From: an uncultured Lachnospiraceae bacterium
Lineage (GTDB): Bacteria > Bacillota > Clostridia > Lachnospirales > Lachnospiraceae
Direction: 5' to 3'
Length of the DNA: 10,710 nt
NCBI GenBank assembly: GCA_934418055.1
Contig: CAKRWX010000058.1
Span: 1 to 10,710, forward strand
Below the pieces are notes generated by a model. It saw only the letters and a program-made list of their open reading frames with translations, was not told the origin of the DNA and did not search any database. Positions 1 to 6,687 of this stretch are shown here, in pieces; within the stretch, counting starts at the first letter, position 1, and each line of letters begins with the position of its first letter. Made by a program: the position numbers and the translations under genes.

Positions 1-866
1 AATGGCTGACCCAGGTGCTGGCAGCGACGGACACCGGCCATATGACGGTGATCACCATGATGGATTACGTGGACACCTATGAGGAGGAGATTGTGGAAGG
101 CATGGAGGACGAGGCTCATGACCATGCACACGGGAGTCACGGACATGACCACGAGACAGAAGACCATGATCATGATGCAGAAGAAGACCACGATCATGAA
201 GCGGAAGAAGAACATGAGCATGAGACCGATGAGGCCCATGACCATGACAGTGACTCCAGGTTACCAGACGGTCACTACTACGGCGATGGTCATGACCACT
301 CCGACTATGTGGACGATGACGGTCATCATGTAGACATTGAGTACGATGAGCATGTCTGGACATCTCCGGTCAATGCTATGAAATTCACGGAAGTGATCGC
401 GGACACCTTATCCAAGTGTGATCCGGGCAATGAAACCCGTTACAAAGAAGGAAAAGAGGCGTATTTAAAGGAATTAGAGGCACTTCACGAGGGATTCTTA
501 GAGGTTTCTAAGAACCGCAGGCGCAACATGATCGTGGTAGGTGACAAATTTCCATTCCGTTATCTGGCAGAAGAGTACGGCTTCGACTACCGCGCGGCAT
601 TTTCCGGCTGCAGCACAGATACGGAGCCAAGCGCCAAGACCATTGCGTACCTGATCGATAAGGTGCGGACGGAAGAGATTCCGGTGGTTTACTACCTGGA
701 GCTCTCCAGTCACCGGGTATCAGAGATCATCGGAGAAGAGACAGGAGCGAAACCGGAGCTTCTTCATTCCTGTCACAATGTGACGAGGGCAGAATTTGAT
801 TCCGGAGTCACCTATGTGGATCTGATGAAGGGCAATATCGAGACCTTGCGGGATGGCCTGGATTAA
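1..866 (+). CDS. znuA: Zinc ABC transporter substrate-binding protein (ZnuA/AdcA type), 5'-truncated
   Basis: This is the extracellular zinc-capturing lipoprotein of an ABC importer. The reading frame is open from base 3 (TGG-CTG-ACC-CAG) to the TAA at 864-866, so the signal peptide and N-terminal lobe lie upstream of the window; the GTG at 15 is an internal codon, not a start. A very long acidic His-rich loop (about 117-360, roughly 20 His in HDH/HEH pairs) ends at DEHVWTSP, which carries a canonical cluster A-I metal-ligand His. The C-terminal lobe follows: GDKFPFRYL, SGCSTDTEPS, YYLELSS, ETGAKP, then the helix ending NIETLRDGL. Where classical ZnuA has a ligand His (HxAFxY), this protein has GDKFPFRY, a variant I recall from clostridial homologues. 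It is followed by znuC and znuB, which fixes its role as a zinc or related divalent-metal binder. Manganese specificity is unlikely given the His loop. Confidence 0.93.
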   Translation, partial: WLTQVLAATDTGHMTVITMMDYVDTYEEEIVEGMEDEAHDHAHGSHGHDHETEDHDHDAEEDHDHEAEEEHEHETDEAHDHDSDSRLPDGHYYGDGHDHSDYVDDDGHHVDIEYDEHVWTSPVNAMKFTEVIADTLSKCDPGNETRYKEGKEAYLKELEALHEGFLEVSKNRRRNMIVVGDKFPFRYLAEEYGFDYRAAFSGCSTDTEPSAKTIAYLIDKVRTEEIPVVYYLELSSHRVSEIIGEETGAKPELLHSCHNVTRAEFDSGVTYVDLMKGNIETLRDGLD

Positions 867-932
867 ATGACCAGGAGTAACGATCGAAGCAGCCATGTGG
901 ATTCCAATAGCTGCAATTATAGAAGGAAAAGG

Positions 933-955
933 AACTGTGAAAGGACTGAACAGTT
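933..955 (+). repeat. Small inverted repeat in the znuA-znuC spacer
   Basis: Perfect 6-bp arms AACTGT (933-938) and ACAGTT (950-955) with an 11-nt loop lie in the 115-nt gap between znuA and znuC. There is no T-tract after it and no convincing promoter in the gap. It may be a weak mRNA hairpin or chance. Nothing else is recognised in 867-981. Confidence 0.25.
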
Positions 956-981
956 GCGAAAGGGATGAAAAAGGAATAAAA

Positions 982-1689
982 ATGAGTGCATTAATAACAT
1001 GTAACCATGTAGATTTTGGCTACGAAAACCACGACGCGGTAGTAGACCTGACCATGGAGGTGGATTCTGGCGATTACCTGTGCGTGGTGGGAGAAAATGG
1101 CTCCGGTAAAAGTACCCTGATGAAGGGACTTCTGGGTCTGATCAAGCCGACAGCAGGAACACTGACTGTGGCAGAAGAACTGAAAAAGACCGGGATCGGC
1201 TATCTGCCCCAGCAGACGGCGGCCCAGAAGGATTTTCCGGCGACCGTTTATGAAGTGGTGATCTCTGGATGCTTAAGCAGGAGAGGTCACCGGCCGTTTT
1301 ACTCCATGGTGGAGAAGAAGATGGCGCGGACCAGCATGGAAAAGCTGGGCATCACCCATCTGGCGAAAAAGTGTTACCGGGAATTATCTGGCGGACAGCA
1401 GCAGCGTGCCCTGATCGCCAGGGCTTTATGCGCCACCAGTGAAGTGCTGATTTTAGATGAACCGATTACCGGACTGGATCCGTCAGCAATCCAGGATTTT
1501 TATCATCTGGTGCGGACGTTAAATAAAGAAGAAAAGGTGACCATCATCATGGTAACCCACGATGTGGCCAATGTAGTCAACCAGGCCAATAAGATCCTGC
1601 ATTTGAAGCAGAAGGTGTTATTCTATGGAACCCCGGAAGAATACCGGAAAACCAAAGCAGGACAGCTGTTCTTAGGAGGTGATCTGTGA
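982..1689 (+). CDS. znuC: Zinc ABC transporter ATP-binding protein
   Basis: This is the cytosolic ATPase that powers zinc import with ZnuB. The 235-aa product has a full ABC core: Walker A GENGSGKST (37-45), Q-loop YLPQQ (around 74-78), signature LSGGQ (135-139), Walker B VLILDEP (155-161) and H-loop His193 in VTHD. Length is normal for the family. The frame stays open upstream to an ATG at 895, but those 29 residues do not resemble the family. The ATG at 982 has an AAGGA-type ribosome binding site about 8 nt upstream and starts MSALITCNHVDFGY, the expected N-terminus. Its TGA overlaps the znuB ATG by one base (TGATG), indicating translational coupling. The family also serves Mn importers; zinc is preferred here because of the His-rich partner. 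Confidence 0.94.
   Translation: MSALITCNHVDFGYENHDAVVDLTMEVDSGDYLCVVGENGSGKSTLMKGLLGLIKPTAGTLTVAEELKKTGIGYLPQQTAAQKDFPATVYEVVISGCLSRRGHRPFYSMVEKKMARTSMEKLGITHLAKKCYRELSGGQQQRALIARALCATSEVLILDEPITGLDPSAIQDFYHLVRTLNKEEKVTIIMVTHDVANVVNQANKILHLKQKVLFYGTPEEYRKTKAGQLFLGGDL
1674..1684 (+). promoter_or_regulatory. Extended Shine-Dalgarno sequence of znuB
   Basis: AGGAGGTGATC inside the end of znuC matches the anti-Shine-Dalgarno end of 16S rRNA over 11 consecutive bases, far more than the usual 5-7. It serves two adjacent in-frame start codons, GTG at 1686 (6-nt spacing from AGGAGG) and ATG at 1689 (9-nt spacing). Confidence 0.75.
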
Positions 1690-2513
1690 TGGCAGCAGTA
1701 TTGGAGATGCTTTCTTATCCATTTATGGTGCGGGCGCTGATCGGCGGCATCCTGATCTCTCTGTGTGCGTCCCTGCTGGGCGTCAGCCTGGTATTAAAAC
1801 GGTATTCGATGATCGGAGATGGGCTTTCCCACGTATCCTTTGGAGCCTTGTCCATCGCATTAGCGATTGGCTGGTCTCCGCTGAAATTGTCGATCCCGGT
1901 GGTGGTGCTGGCGGCTTTTTTCCTTCTGCGGATTACGGAAAATGGAAAAGTCAAGAGCGATGCGGCAATCGCCATGATCTCTGCCAGCGCCCTTGCTGTC
2001 GGTATTGTGGTGACTTCTCTGACGACCGGCATGACGACGGATGTCAGCAGCTATATGTTCGGCAGTATTTTAGCCATGAGCATTGCCGATGTGAAAATGG
2101 CGGCGGTGCTGTCTGTAGTGGTACTGGGACTGTTTGTGTTCTGCTATAATAAAATTTTCGCTGTAACCTTTGATGAAAATTTCGCCAAGGCTACGGGCGT
2201 TTCCGTGTCCAGCTACAATGTGCTGATCGCGGTTTTAACAGCGGTGACCATTGTGCTGGGAATGCGGATGATGGGGGCTATGCTGATCTCCAGCCTGATC
2301 ATTTTCCCGGCGCTGACCTCCATGCGGGTGTTTAAGAGCTTTAAAGGCGTGGTATGGTCTTCGGGAATTTTATCCGTGATCTGTTTCTGCATCGGCATGA
2401 CGGCCTCCTATCTCTGTTCCACTCCGGCAGGTGCCAGCGTGGTGTTAGTGAATCTGGCGGCATTTTTATTGTTTACGTTGTTTACGATCATAAGAAAAAA
2501 CGGACGGAGATGA
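1689..2513 (+). CDS. znuB: Zinc ABC transporter permease
   Basis: This is the membrane channel of the zinc importer (ABC-3 family), partner of the ATPase just upstream. The 274-aa product is almost entirely hydrophobic, with successive membrane helices. Family hallmarks are visible: GDGLSHVSFGALSIA (around residues 43-57), the motif corresponding to GDaLSHaalpG, and RMMGAMLISSLIIFPAL (around 193-209), corresponding to the conserved vGalLvsaLLiiPA segment. The chosen ATG overlaps the znuC stop as TGATG; a GTG one codon upstream is equally reachable and would add one residue. The gene ends 4 nt before ktrB. Confidence 0.93.
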   Translation: MAAVLEMLSYPFMVRALIGGILISLCASLLGVSLVLKRYSMIGDGLSHVSFGALSIALAIGWSPLKLSIPVVVLAAFFLLRITENGKVKSDAAIAMISASALAVGIVVTSLTTGMTTDVSSYMFGSILAMSIADVKMAAVLSVVVLGLFVFCYNKIFAVTFDENFAKATGVSVSSYNVLIAVLTAVTIVLGMRMMGAMLISSLIIFPALTSMRVFKSFKGVVWSSGILSVICFCIGMTASYLCSTPAGASVVLVNLAAFLLFTLFTIIRKNGRR

Positions 2514-2517
2514 TCTT

Positions 2518-3858
2518 ATGAAGAAAAAAAGGGGCTTTTTAAGCCAGACCCAGTACATTGCCTATGGCTTCTTTGTATTGATCCTGGTTGGAACACTGCT
2601 TCTGATGCTTCCATTTGCCAGCAGAAATGGGCAGAGTGTGAATTTTTTAGACGCATTGTTCACGTCAACCAGCGCCTCCTGTGTGACCGGTCTGGTGGTG
2701 CGGGATACCTGGAGCCAGTGGAGTCTGTTTGGTCAGTTTGTGATCATTTTTCTGATCCAGATCGGCGGTCTTGGATTTGTGACCGTGGGTGTGTTCTTTT
2801 CCATTGTGTTAAGAAGAAAGATCGGTCTGCGCCAGCGGGGACTGATCCAGGAGAGCACCAGCGCGTTACAGATCGGCGGGATCGTGAAGCTGGCCCGGAG
2901 GATCATTGCCGGAACTTGCATATTTGAGGTAACGGGAGCGGTACTGTTATCGATCCGCTTCGTGCCGAAATATGGTTTTTTCCGGGGTGTGTTTTACGGC
3001 TTTTTCCATGCGGTTTCTGCTTTTTGCAACGCAGGCTTTGATCTGATGGGCAATGAAGCGCCTTATAATTCCCTGGTGGGTTATTATGACGACTGGCTGG
3101 TGAATCTGGTGATCATGAGCCTGATCATCATCGGTGGTCTGGGATTTATCGTGTGGGATGACCTATACCGGAATAAATTCCATTTCCGGAAATATTTATT
3201 ACAGACGAAGCTGGTGCTGATCGCCCTGTTTGTGCTGGTATTTGGTGGCGCAGGACTCTTCTGGGTGCTGGAGCGGCAGAATCTGATGGTGGGCATGAGT
3301 ACCAGCGGACAGATTTTAACCAGCTTATTTGCGTCCGTGACGGCAAGAACGGCAGGCTTTAACACCGTTGATCCGGCGGCTATGACGGACGGAAGCAAAC
3401 TGCTGACACTGATCTTAATGTTTATCGGCGGCAATCCGGGCTCTACGGCAGGCGGTGTCAAGACCACATCCGTGATCGCCTTGTTCTTATATGTCCATTC
3501 CAACATTGACCGTTCCTACGGCATCAATGTATTCGGACGGCGGCTGGAGGAGGATGCGGTAAAACGTGCTGGCGCCATCTGTACCATCAACTTAACAGCA
3601 GCGCTGGCGGCGTCTATCCTGATCATGGCTATTCAGCCGGTTGGAATGGCAGATGTGCTGTTTGAGACATTTTCTGCCATTGGAACGGTGGGCATGACCA
3701 CGGGAATTACCAGAAGTCTGCTCCCGGCATCCCGGATTGTGATCATTTTGCTGATGTACTGCGGCAGGATCGGCAGTATGTCCTTCGCTCTGGCATTTAC
3801 CCAGCAGAAGCGGATCACTCATGTACAGAACCCGGTGGAAACGGTCAGCATCGGTTAA
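2518..3858 (+). CDS. ktrB: Ktr potassium uptake channel subunit KtrB (TrkH/KtrB family)
   Basis: This is a membrane K+ (often Na+-dependent) translocating subunit. The 446-aa product has the four-fold pore-loop architecture: filter loops TSASCVTGL (51-59), SAFCNAGFDL (167-176), TARTAGFNT (276-284) and AIGTVGMTTG (387-396), each with the key Gly (58, 173, 280, 392). The conserved intramembrane gate loop GGNPGSTAGGVKTT is at 304-317. Length and the absence of an N-terminal helix pair favour KtrB over TrkH (about 480 aa), and the C-terminus ends ...VSIG as KtrB proteins tend to. The start ATG at 2518 has GGAGATGATC just upstream, overlapping the end of znuB. Its regulatory subunit ktrA follows after 12 nt. 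Co-transcription with a zinc importer is unusual. Confidence 0.94.
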   Translation: MKKKRGFLSQTQYIAYGFFVLILVGTLLLMLPFASRNGQSVNFLDALFTSTSASCVTGLVVRDTWSQWSLFGQFVIIFLIQIGGLGFVTVGVFFSIVLRRKIGLRQRGLIQESTSALQIGGIVKLARRIIAGTCIFEVTGAVLLSIRFVPKYGFFRGVFYGFFHAVSAFCNAGFDLMGNEAPYNSLVGYYDDWLVNLVIMSLIIIGGLGFIVWDDLYRNKFHFRKYLLQTKLVLIALFVLVFGGAGLFWVLERQNLMVGMSTSGQILTSLFASVTARTAGFNTVDPAAMTDGSKLLTLILMFIGGNPGSTAGGVKTTSVIALFLYVHSNIDRSYGINVFGRRLEEDAVKRAGAICTINLTAALAASILIMAIQPVGMADVLFETFSAIGTVGMTTGITRSLLPASRIVIILLMYCGRIGSMSFALAFTQQKRITHVQNPVETVSIG

Positions 3859-3870
3859 GGAGGAAGAAAT

Positions 3871-4524
3871 ATGAAATCAATTTTGATCATTGGAATGGGT
3901 CGTTTTGGTCGTCATCTTTGTCAGAATCTGGCAGAGCTTGGCAATCAGATCATGATCGTGGATCAGGAAGAGGCGAATCTGGAAGAGATGCTTCCTCTGG
4001 TGGTCAGCGCCAAGATTGGTGACTGCACCAATGAAAATGTGTTAAAGAGCTTAGGTGTTGCGAATTTTGATCTGTGTTTCGTCTGCATCGGAACCAATTT
4101 CCAGAGCAGTCTGGAGATCACCAGCCTGGTAAAGGAGCTGGGCGGCAAACATGTGATCAGTAAGGCAAACCGGGATATCCATGCGAAATTTCTTCTGAGA
4201 AATGGAGCCGATGAGGTTATTTATCCGGATCGTGATATTGCGGAGAAGCTGGCAGTGCGTTACAGTGCGGATCATGTATTTGATTACATTGAGTTAAGCG
4301 ATGAGTATTCGATCTATGAGATTCCGCCGTTAACCCAGTGGATAGGCAAGAGTCTGAAGGAATCCGGAATCCGCAACAGCTATCACATCAATATCCTGGG
4401 GACAAAGACCGATGGAAAGACCAATCTGATGCCGTCAGCGGATTATGTGATCCGGGCAGAAGATCATCTGCTGGCTATTGGACGAAAACAGGATATCGAG
4501 AAAATTTTAAAGGCAATGAAATAA
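3871..4524 (+). CDS. ktrA: Ktr potassium uptake regulatory subunit KtrA (RCK domains)
   Basis: This is a cytosolic nucleotide-binding ring subunit that gates KtrB in response to ATP/ADP (and c-di-AMP in some Firmicutes). The 217-aa product begins with a Rossmann fold: GMGRFG (8-13) is the GxGxxG loop, and Asp31 after MIV is the acidic residue at the end of beta-2. A second strand region has IGDCTN (around 49-54). An RCK_C domain occupies about residues 134-217 (DYIELSDEYSIYEI to the end). One RCK_N plus one RCK_C in about 220 aa is the KtrA plan; TrkA has two copies. A strong AAGGAGG site overlaps the ktrB stop, and the ATG lies 12 nt after it. No clear intrinsic terminator follows. Confidence 0.93.
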   Translation: MKSILIIGMGRFGRHLCQNLAELGNQIMIVDQEEANLEEMLPLVVSAKIGDCTNENVLKSLGVANFDLCFVCIGTNFQSSLEITSLVKELGGKHVISKANRDIHAKFLLRNGADEVIYPDRDIAEKLAVRYSADHVFDYIELSDEYSIYEIPPLTQWIGKSLKESGIRNSYHINILGTKTDGKTNLMPSADYVIRAEDHLLAIGRKQDIEKILKAMK

Positions 4525-4537
4525 TTTTCTGTATTCG

Positions 4538-4561
4538 ATGAAATCATGTTTTGTATTTCAT
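4538..4561 (+). repeat. AT-rich inverted repeat after ktrA
   Basis: Perfect 7-bp arms ATGAAAT (4538-4544) and ATTTCAT (4555-4561) are separated by 10 nt. It lies just after the ktrA stop and upstream of the metY promoter. No T-run follows on the + strand, so it is not a textbook terminator. It could be a 3'-end hairpin or an upstream operator. Confidence 0.3.
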
Positions 4562-4576
4562 GAGATAATTTCCTAT

Positions 4577-4599
4577 ATTCCTATTGACATACTAGGAAT
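4577..4599 (+). promoter_or_regulatory. Candidate operator over the metY -35 box
   Basis: Perfect 7-bp inverted repeat ATTCCTA (4577-4583) and TAGGAAT (4593-4599), with the -35 hexamer in the 9-nt spacer. A dimeric regulator bound here would block RNA polymerase. The half-site (ATTCC...GGAAT) is reminiscent of Rrf2-family cysteine regulators such as CymR, which control sulfur genes in Firmicutes. That assignment is inference; the repeat itself is directly visible. Confidence 0.5.
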
Positions 4600-4613
4600 T
4601 AAAGAGTTATACT
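4584..4613 (+). promoter_or_regulatory. Sigma-A promoter of metY
   Basis: Consensus -35 TTGACA (4584-4589), 18-nt spacer, -10 TATACT (4608-4613). Transcription would start near 4620, giving a leader of about 34 nt. That is too short for a SAM riboswitch or T-box, so control probably acts on initiation at this promoter. Confidence 0.8.
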
Positions 4614-4653
4614 GTCCTCAACATTTTTGAGAATCGGTAAAGGAGACGAAAGC

Positions 4654-5949
4654 ATGAGTACAAAAAATTATAAATTTGAGACGTTACAGCTTCACGTAGG
4701 CCAGGAGCAGCCAGACCCAGTCACCGATGCAAGAGCTGTTCCGATCTACCAGACCTCTTCCTTCGTATTTAAGAACTGCGATCATGCAGCAGCAAGATTT
4801 GCATTAGAGGACGCAGGTAATATCTATGGCCGTCTGACGAACCCGACAGAGGACGTATTCGAGAAGAGAATTGCAGCGTTAGAGGGTGGAGTGGCAGCAC
4901 TGGCAGTGGCTTCCGGTGCAGCAGCGATCGCTTACACCTTTGAGAACCTGGCACATGCCGGTGATCACATCGTAGCGGCAAAGAACATTTACGGTGGTAC
5001 TTACAACCTGTTTGCTCACACACTCCCGGCTTATGGCATTACGACAACCTTCGTAGATCCATTTAACTATGAAGAGATCGAGAATGCGATCCAGGAGAAC
5101 ACCAAGGCAGTACATATCGAGACTTTAGGCAATCCGAACTCTGATGTGGTTGATATCGAGCGTATCGCGAAGATCGCCCATGCCCATAAGATCCCGTTAG
5201 TTGTCGATAATACCTTTGCAACCCCATATCTGGTTCGTCCATTTGAGTATGGTGCAGATATCGTGGTTCATTCTGCAACCAAATTTATCGGTGGACATGG
5301 AACAACCATCGGCGGCGTGATCGTTGACGGCGGTAAGTTTGACTGGGAAGGAAGCGGCAAATTCCCAGGAATTACCGAGCCAAACCCAAGCTATCATGGG
5401 GTAAGCTTTACCAAGGCAGCAGGTCCTGCAGCATTTGTGACTATGGTCCGTGCGATCCTGCTTCGTGACCTGGGCGCAACCATTTCCCCGATCCATTCCT
5501 GGATCTTCTTACAGGGACTGGAGACTCTCTCCTTACGTGTAGAGCGTCACGTAGAGAATGCGCTGAAGGTAGTAGAGTACTTAAACAATCATCCACAGGT
5601 AGAGAAGGTGCACCATCCGGCAGTTTCTACCGATCCGGAGCAGCAGGAATTATATAAGAAATATTTCCCGAACGGCGGCGGTTCGATCTTTACCTTTGAG
5701 ATCAAGGGTGACGCTCAGACGGCGAAAGATTTCATTGATCATCTGGAGTTATTCTCCCTGCTTGCTAACGTTGCAGATGTGAAGTCTTTAGTGATCCATC
5801 CGGCTTCTACCACTCACGGTCAGTTAAATGAGGAAGAGCTGGCAGATCAGGGCATCCGTCCAAATACCATCCGTCTGTCCATCGGTACAGAGCATATTGA
5901 TGATATCATTGAGGATCTGGATCAGGCATTTCAGGCGATTGATAGATAG
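4654..5949 (+). CDS. metY: O-acetylhomoserine aminocarboxypropyltransferase (sulfhydrylase)
   Basis: This is a cytosolic PLP enzyme that makes homocysteine from O-acetylhomoserine and sulfide (or methionine from methanethiol). The 431-aa product has the Cys/Met-metabolism PLP fold: YGRLTNPT (58-65), the cofactor-stacking ASGAAAI (86-92), VVDNTFATPY (183-192, Asp185 contacting the PLP nitrogen), and HSATKFIGGHGT (206-217) with Schiff-base Lys210. The C-terminal NTIRLSIGTEH holds the carboxylate-binding Arg. Length (about 430) and the inserted GKFPGITEPNPSYHG segment point to MetY rather than a shorter cystathionine synthase or lyase (about 380). The frame extends to a TTG at 4627, but the ATG at 4654 has AAAGGAG 8 nt upstream. 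It is monocistronic, with its own promoter and terminator. Codons (CGT, CCA) look biased for high expression. Confidence 0.94.
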   Translation: MSTKNYKFETLQLHVGQEQPDPVTDARAVPIYQTSSFVFKNCDHAAARFALEDAGNIYGRLTNPTEDVFEKRIAALEGGVAALAVASGAAAIAYTFENLAHAGDHIVAAKNIYGGTYNLFAHTLPAYGITTTFVDPFNYEEIENAIQENTKAVHIETLGNPNSDVVDIERIAKIAHAHKIPLVVDNTFATPYLVRPFEYGADIVVHSATKFIGGHGTTIGGVIVDGGKFDWEGSGKFPGITEPNPSYHGVSFTKAAGPAAFVTMVRAILLRDLGATISPIHSWIFLQGLETLSLRVERHVENALKVVEYLNNHPQVEKVHHPAVSTDPEQQELYKKYFPNGGGSIFTFEIKGDAQTAKDFIDHLELFSLLANVADVKSLVIHPASTTHGQLNEEELADQGIRPNTIRLSIGTEHIDDIIEDLDQAFQAIDR

Positions 5950-5962
5950 CCGTCGATCAGAG

Positions 5963-6005
5963 AGAGGGACAATACTTAAGAAAGAGAAGTATTGTCCCTC
6001 TTTTT
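5963..6005 (+). terminator. Intrinsic terminator of metY
   Basis: A perfect 15-bp stem (5963-5977 with 5987-6001), a 9-nt loop and a run of T at 6001-6005 begin 13 nt after the metY stop. It is a strong rho-independent terminator that isolates metY from the feo operon. Confidence 0.95.
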
Positions 6006-6013
6006 GTACAATA

Positions 6014-6043
6014 TTTTTCAATAGAGCCCACCTTATTGAGAAA
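6014..6043 (+). repeat. AT-rich inverted repeat upstream of the feo promoter
   Basis: Arms TTTTTCAATA (6014-6023) and TATTGAGAAA (6034-6043) pair over 10 bp with one wobble and a 10-nt loop. No T-run follows on the + strand. It ends 18 nt before the feo -35 box and may act as an UP-like or regulatory element. Confidence 0.3.
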
Positions 6044-6061
6044 AAATATCGCTAAGCGTTC

Positions 6062-6090
6062 TTGACATTTTAAAAAGGTTAGAATATACT
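6062..6090 (+). promoter_or_regulatory. Sigma-A promoter of the feo operon
   Basis: TTGACA (6062-6067), a 17-nt spacer and TATACT (6085-6090) give a near-perfect vegetative promoter. Transcription should start around 6097, about 78 nt before the feoA start. Such a strong core promoter implies that repression, not activation, sets the level. Confidence 0.88.
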
Positions 6091-6093
6091 AAC
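6078..6093 (+). promoter_or_regulatory. Candidate metal-regulator operator 1 (feo)
   Basis: Inverted repeat GTTAG (6078-6082) / CTAAC (6089-6093) with a 6-nt spacer covers the -10 box. The half-site with its preceding bases, AGGTTAG, resembles the AGGTTAG half-site of DtxR/IdeR operators, though the spacing is wider than in the classical site. The repeat is seen; the regulator is inferred. Confidence 0.45.
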
Positions 6094-6103
6094 AACGATG
6101 AAT

Positions 6104-6121
6104 GGTTAGGTATGTATAACC
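6104..6121 (+). promoter_or_regulatory. Candidate metal-regulator operator 2 (feo)
   Basis: Inverted repeat GGTTA (6104-6108) / TAACC (6117-6121) with an 8-nt spacer lies just downstream of the predicted transcription start. It shares the GGTTAG half-site with the repeat over the -10 box, 27 bp away, so the two may be bound together. Confidence 0.4.
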
Positions 6122-6174
6122 AAAGAAAAGTCACCATGAAAAAAATCCATACAAGCAGAAAGAAGGATGAGATG

Positions 6175-6387
6175 ATGCCATTATCAATGGTTAAGGAAGG
6201 AGAGCCGAACACGATCCTGCGTGTGGGAGGCAATGAAGAGACCAAACGGTTTTTAGAGAACCTTGGTTTTGTAACAGGAGCAAAGGTTACGGTGGTATCG
6301 ACGGTAGAGGGAAATATCATTGTGAATGTAAAGGATTCCAGAATTGCCATCGGAAAAGATATGGCAAATAAAATTATGGTGAATTAA
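6175..6387 (+). CDS. feoA: FeoA-family ferrous iron transport protein (first copy)
   Basis: This is a small cytosolic SH3-like protein thought to bind FeoB and modulate Fe(II) uptake. The 70-aa product has the FeoA core: MPLSMVKEGE start, RFLENLGFVTGAKVTVV (25-41), and NIIVNVKDSRIAIGKDMANKI (47-67). The frame is open up to ATG 6112 and ATG 6136, but 6112 would leave only about 15 nt of leader and 6136 has no ribosome binding site. ATG 6175 has AAGGA 7 nt upstream and the N-terminus I recall for this subfamily. ATG 6172, directly in front, is an alternative. It is first in the operon, 11 nt before the second feoA. Confidence 0.88.
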   Translation: MPLSMVKEGEPNTILRVGGNEETKRFLENLGFVTGAKVTVVSTVEGNIIVNVKDSRIAIGKDMANKIMVN

Positions 6388-6398
6388 GGAGGAAGGTC

Positions 6399-6620
6399 AT
6401 GAAAACTTTAAACGAAGTTCCGGTGGGACAGACCGTAAAAGTAACAAAGCTGACTGGTGAAGGCCCGGTTAAGAGAAGAATCATGGATATGGGAATCACA
6501 AAAGGCGTAGAGATCTATGTGCGTAAGGTTGCACCGCTTGGTGATCCGATGGAAGTGACCGTAAGAGGCTATGAGCTTTCTGTTCGTAAAGCAGATGCAC
6601 AGATGATCGATGTAGAGTAA
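6399..6620 (+). CDS. feoA: FeoA-family ferrous iron transport protein (second copy)
   Basis: This is a second FeoA-like SH3-fold protein of 73 aa, clearly different in sequence from the copy just upstream. Typical features are GQTVKVTKL (10-18), RRIMDMGITKGVEIYV (26-41) and the APLGDPMEVTVRGYELSVRKADA segment (45-67), the most conserved part of FeoA. It starts at an ATG preceded by AAGGAGG that follows the first feoA stop directly. Tandem, divergent feoA genes are common in Clostridia and may form a heteromeric partner of FeoB. A 104-nt structured spacer separates it from feoB. Confidence 0.93.
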   Translation: MKTLNEVPVGQTVKVTKLTGEGPVKRRIMDMGITKGVEIYVRKVAPLGDPMEVTVRGYELSVRKADAQMIDVE

Positions 6621-6631
6621 GGAAAAGCGTA

Positions 6632-6687
6632 GCTGTTCAGCAGGTCTGAGAACTTGCTGCACTGACTGTGAAGAAGTGTGAAACAGC
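6632..6687 (+). other. Possible folded RNA between feoA and feoB
   Basis: Outer stem GCTGTT (6632-6637) / AACAGC (6682-6687) encloses an 8-bp hairpin with one G-T pair (6638-6645 / 6652-6659, loop CTGAGA) and a small CACT/AGTG hairpin (6660-6663 / 6675-6678). Together they can form a three-way junction ending 24 nt before the feoB ribosome binding site. No T-run follows, so it is not an intrinsic terminator. It matches no riboswitch class I can recognise. Confidence 0.35.

Noticed and set aside
117..360. Repetitive CATGAC/CATGAG stretch as a CRISPR array or microsatellite
   Set aside because: It is in frame within znuA and encodes the expected His-rich loop; the units are degenerate with no regular spacers.
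895..981. Upstream ATG at 895 as the znuC start
   Set aside because: The added 29 residues do not fit the ABC N-terminus, and the ATG at 982 has a good ribosome binding site and the expected beginning.
1679..2149. Open frame of 156 codons overlapping znuB
   Set aside because: It is a shadow frame; the znuB frame has clear membrane helices and family motifs over the same bases.
4525..4653. SAM riboswitch or T-box ahead of metY
   Set aside because: The predicted leader is only about 34 nt and lacks the needed helices.
6112..6174. N-terminal extension or leader peptide of the first feoA
   Set aside because: The 6112 ATG lies within an inverted repeat only about 15 nt from the predicted transcript start, 6136 has no ribosome binding site, and family proteins begin at the 6175 methionine.
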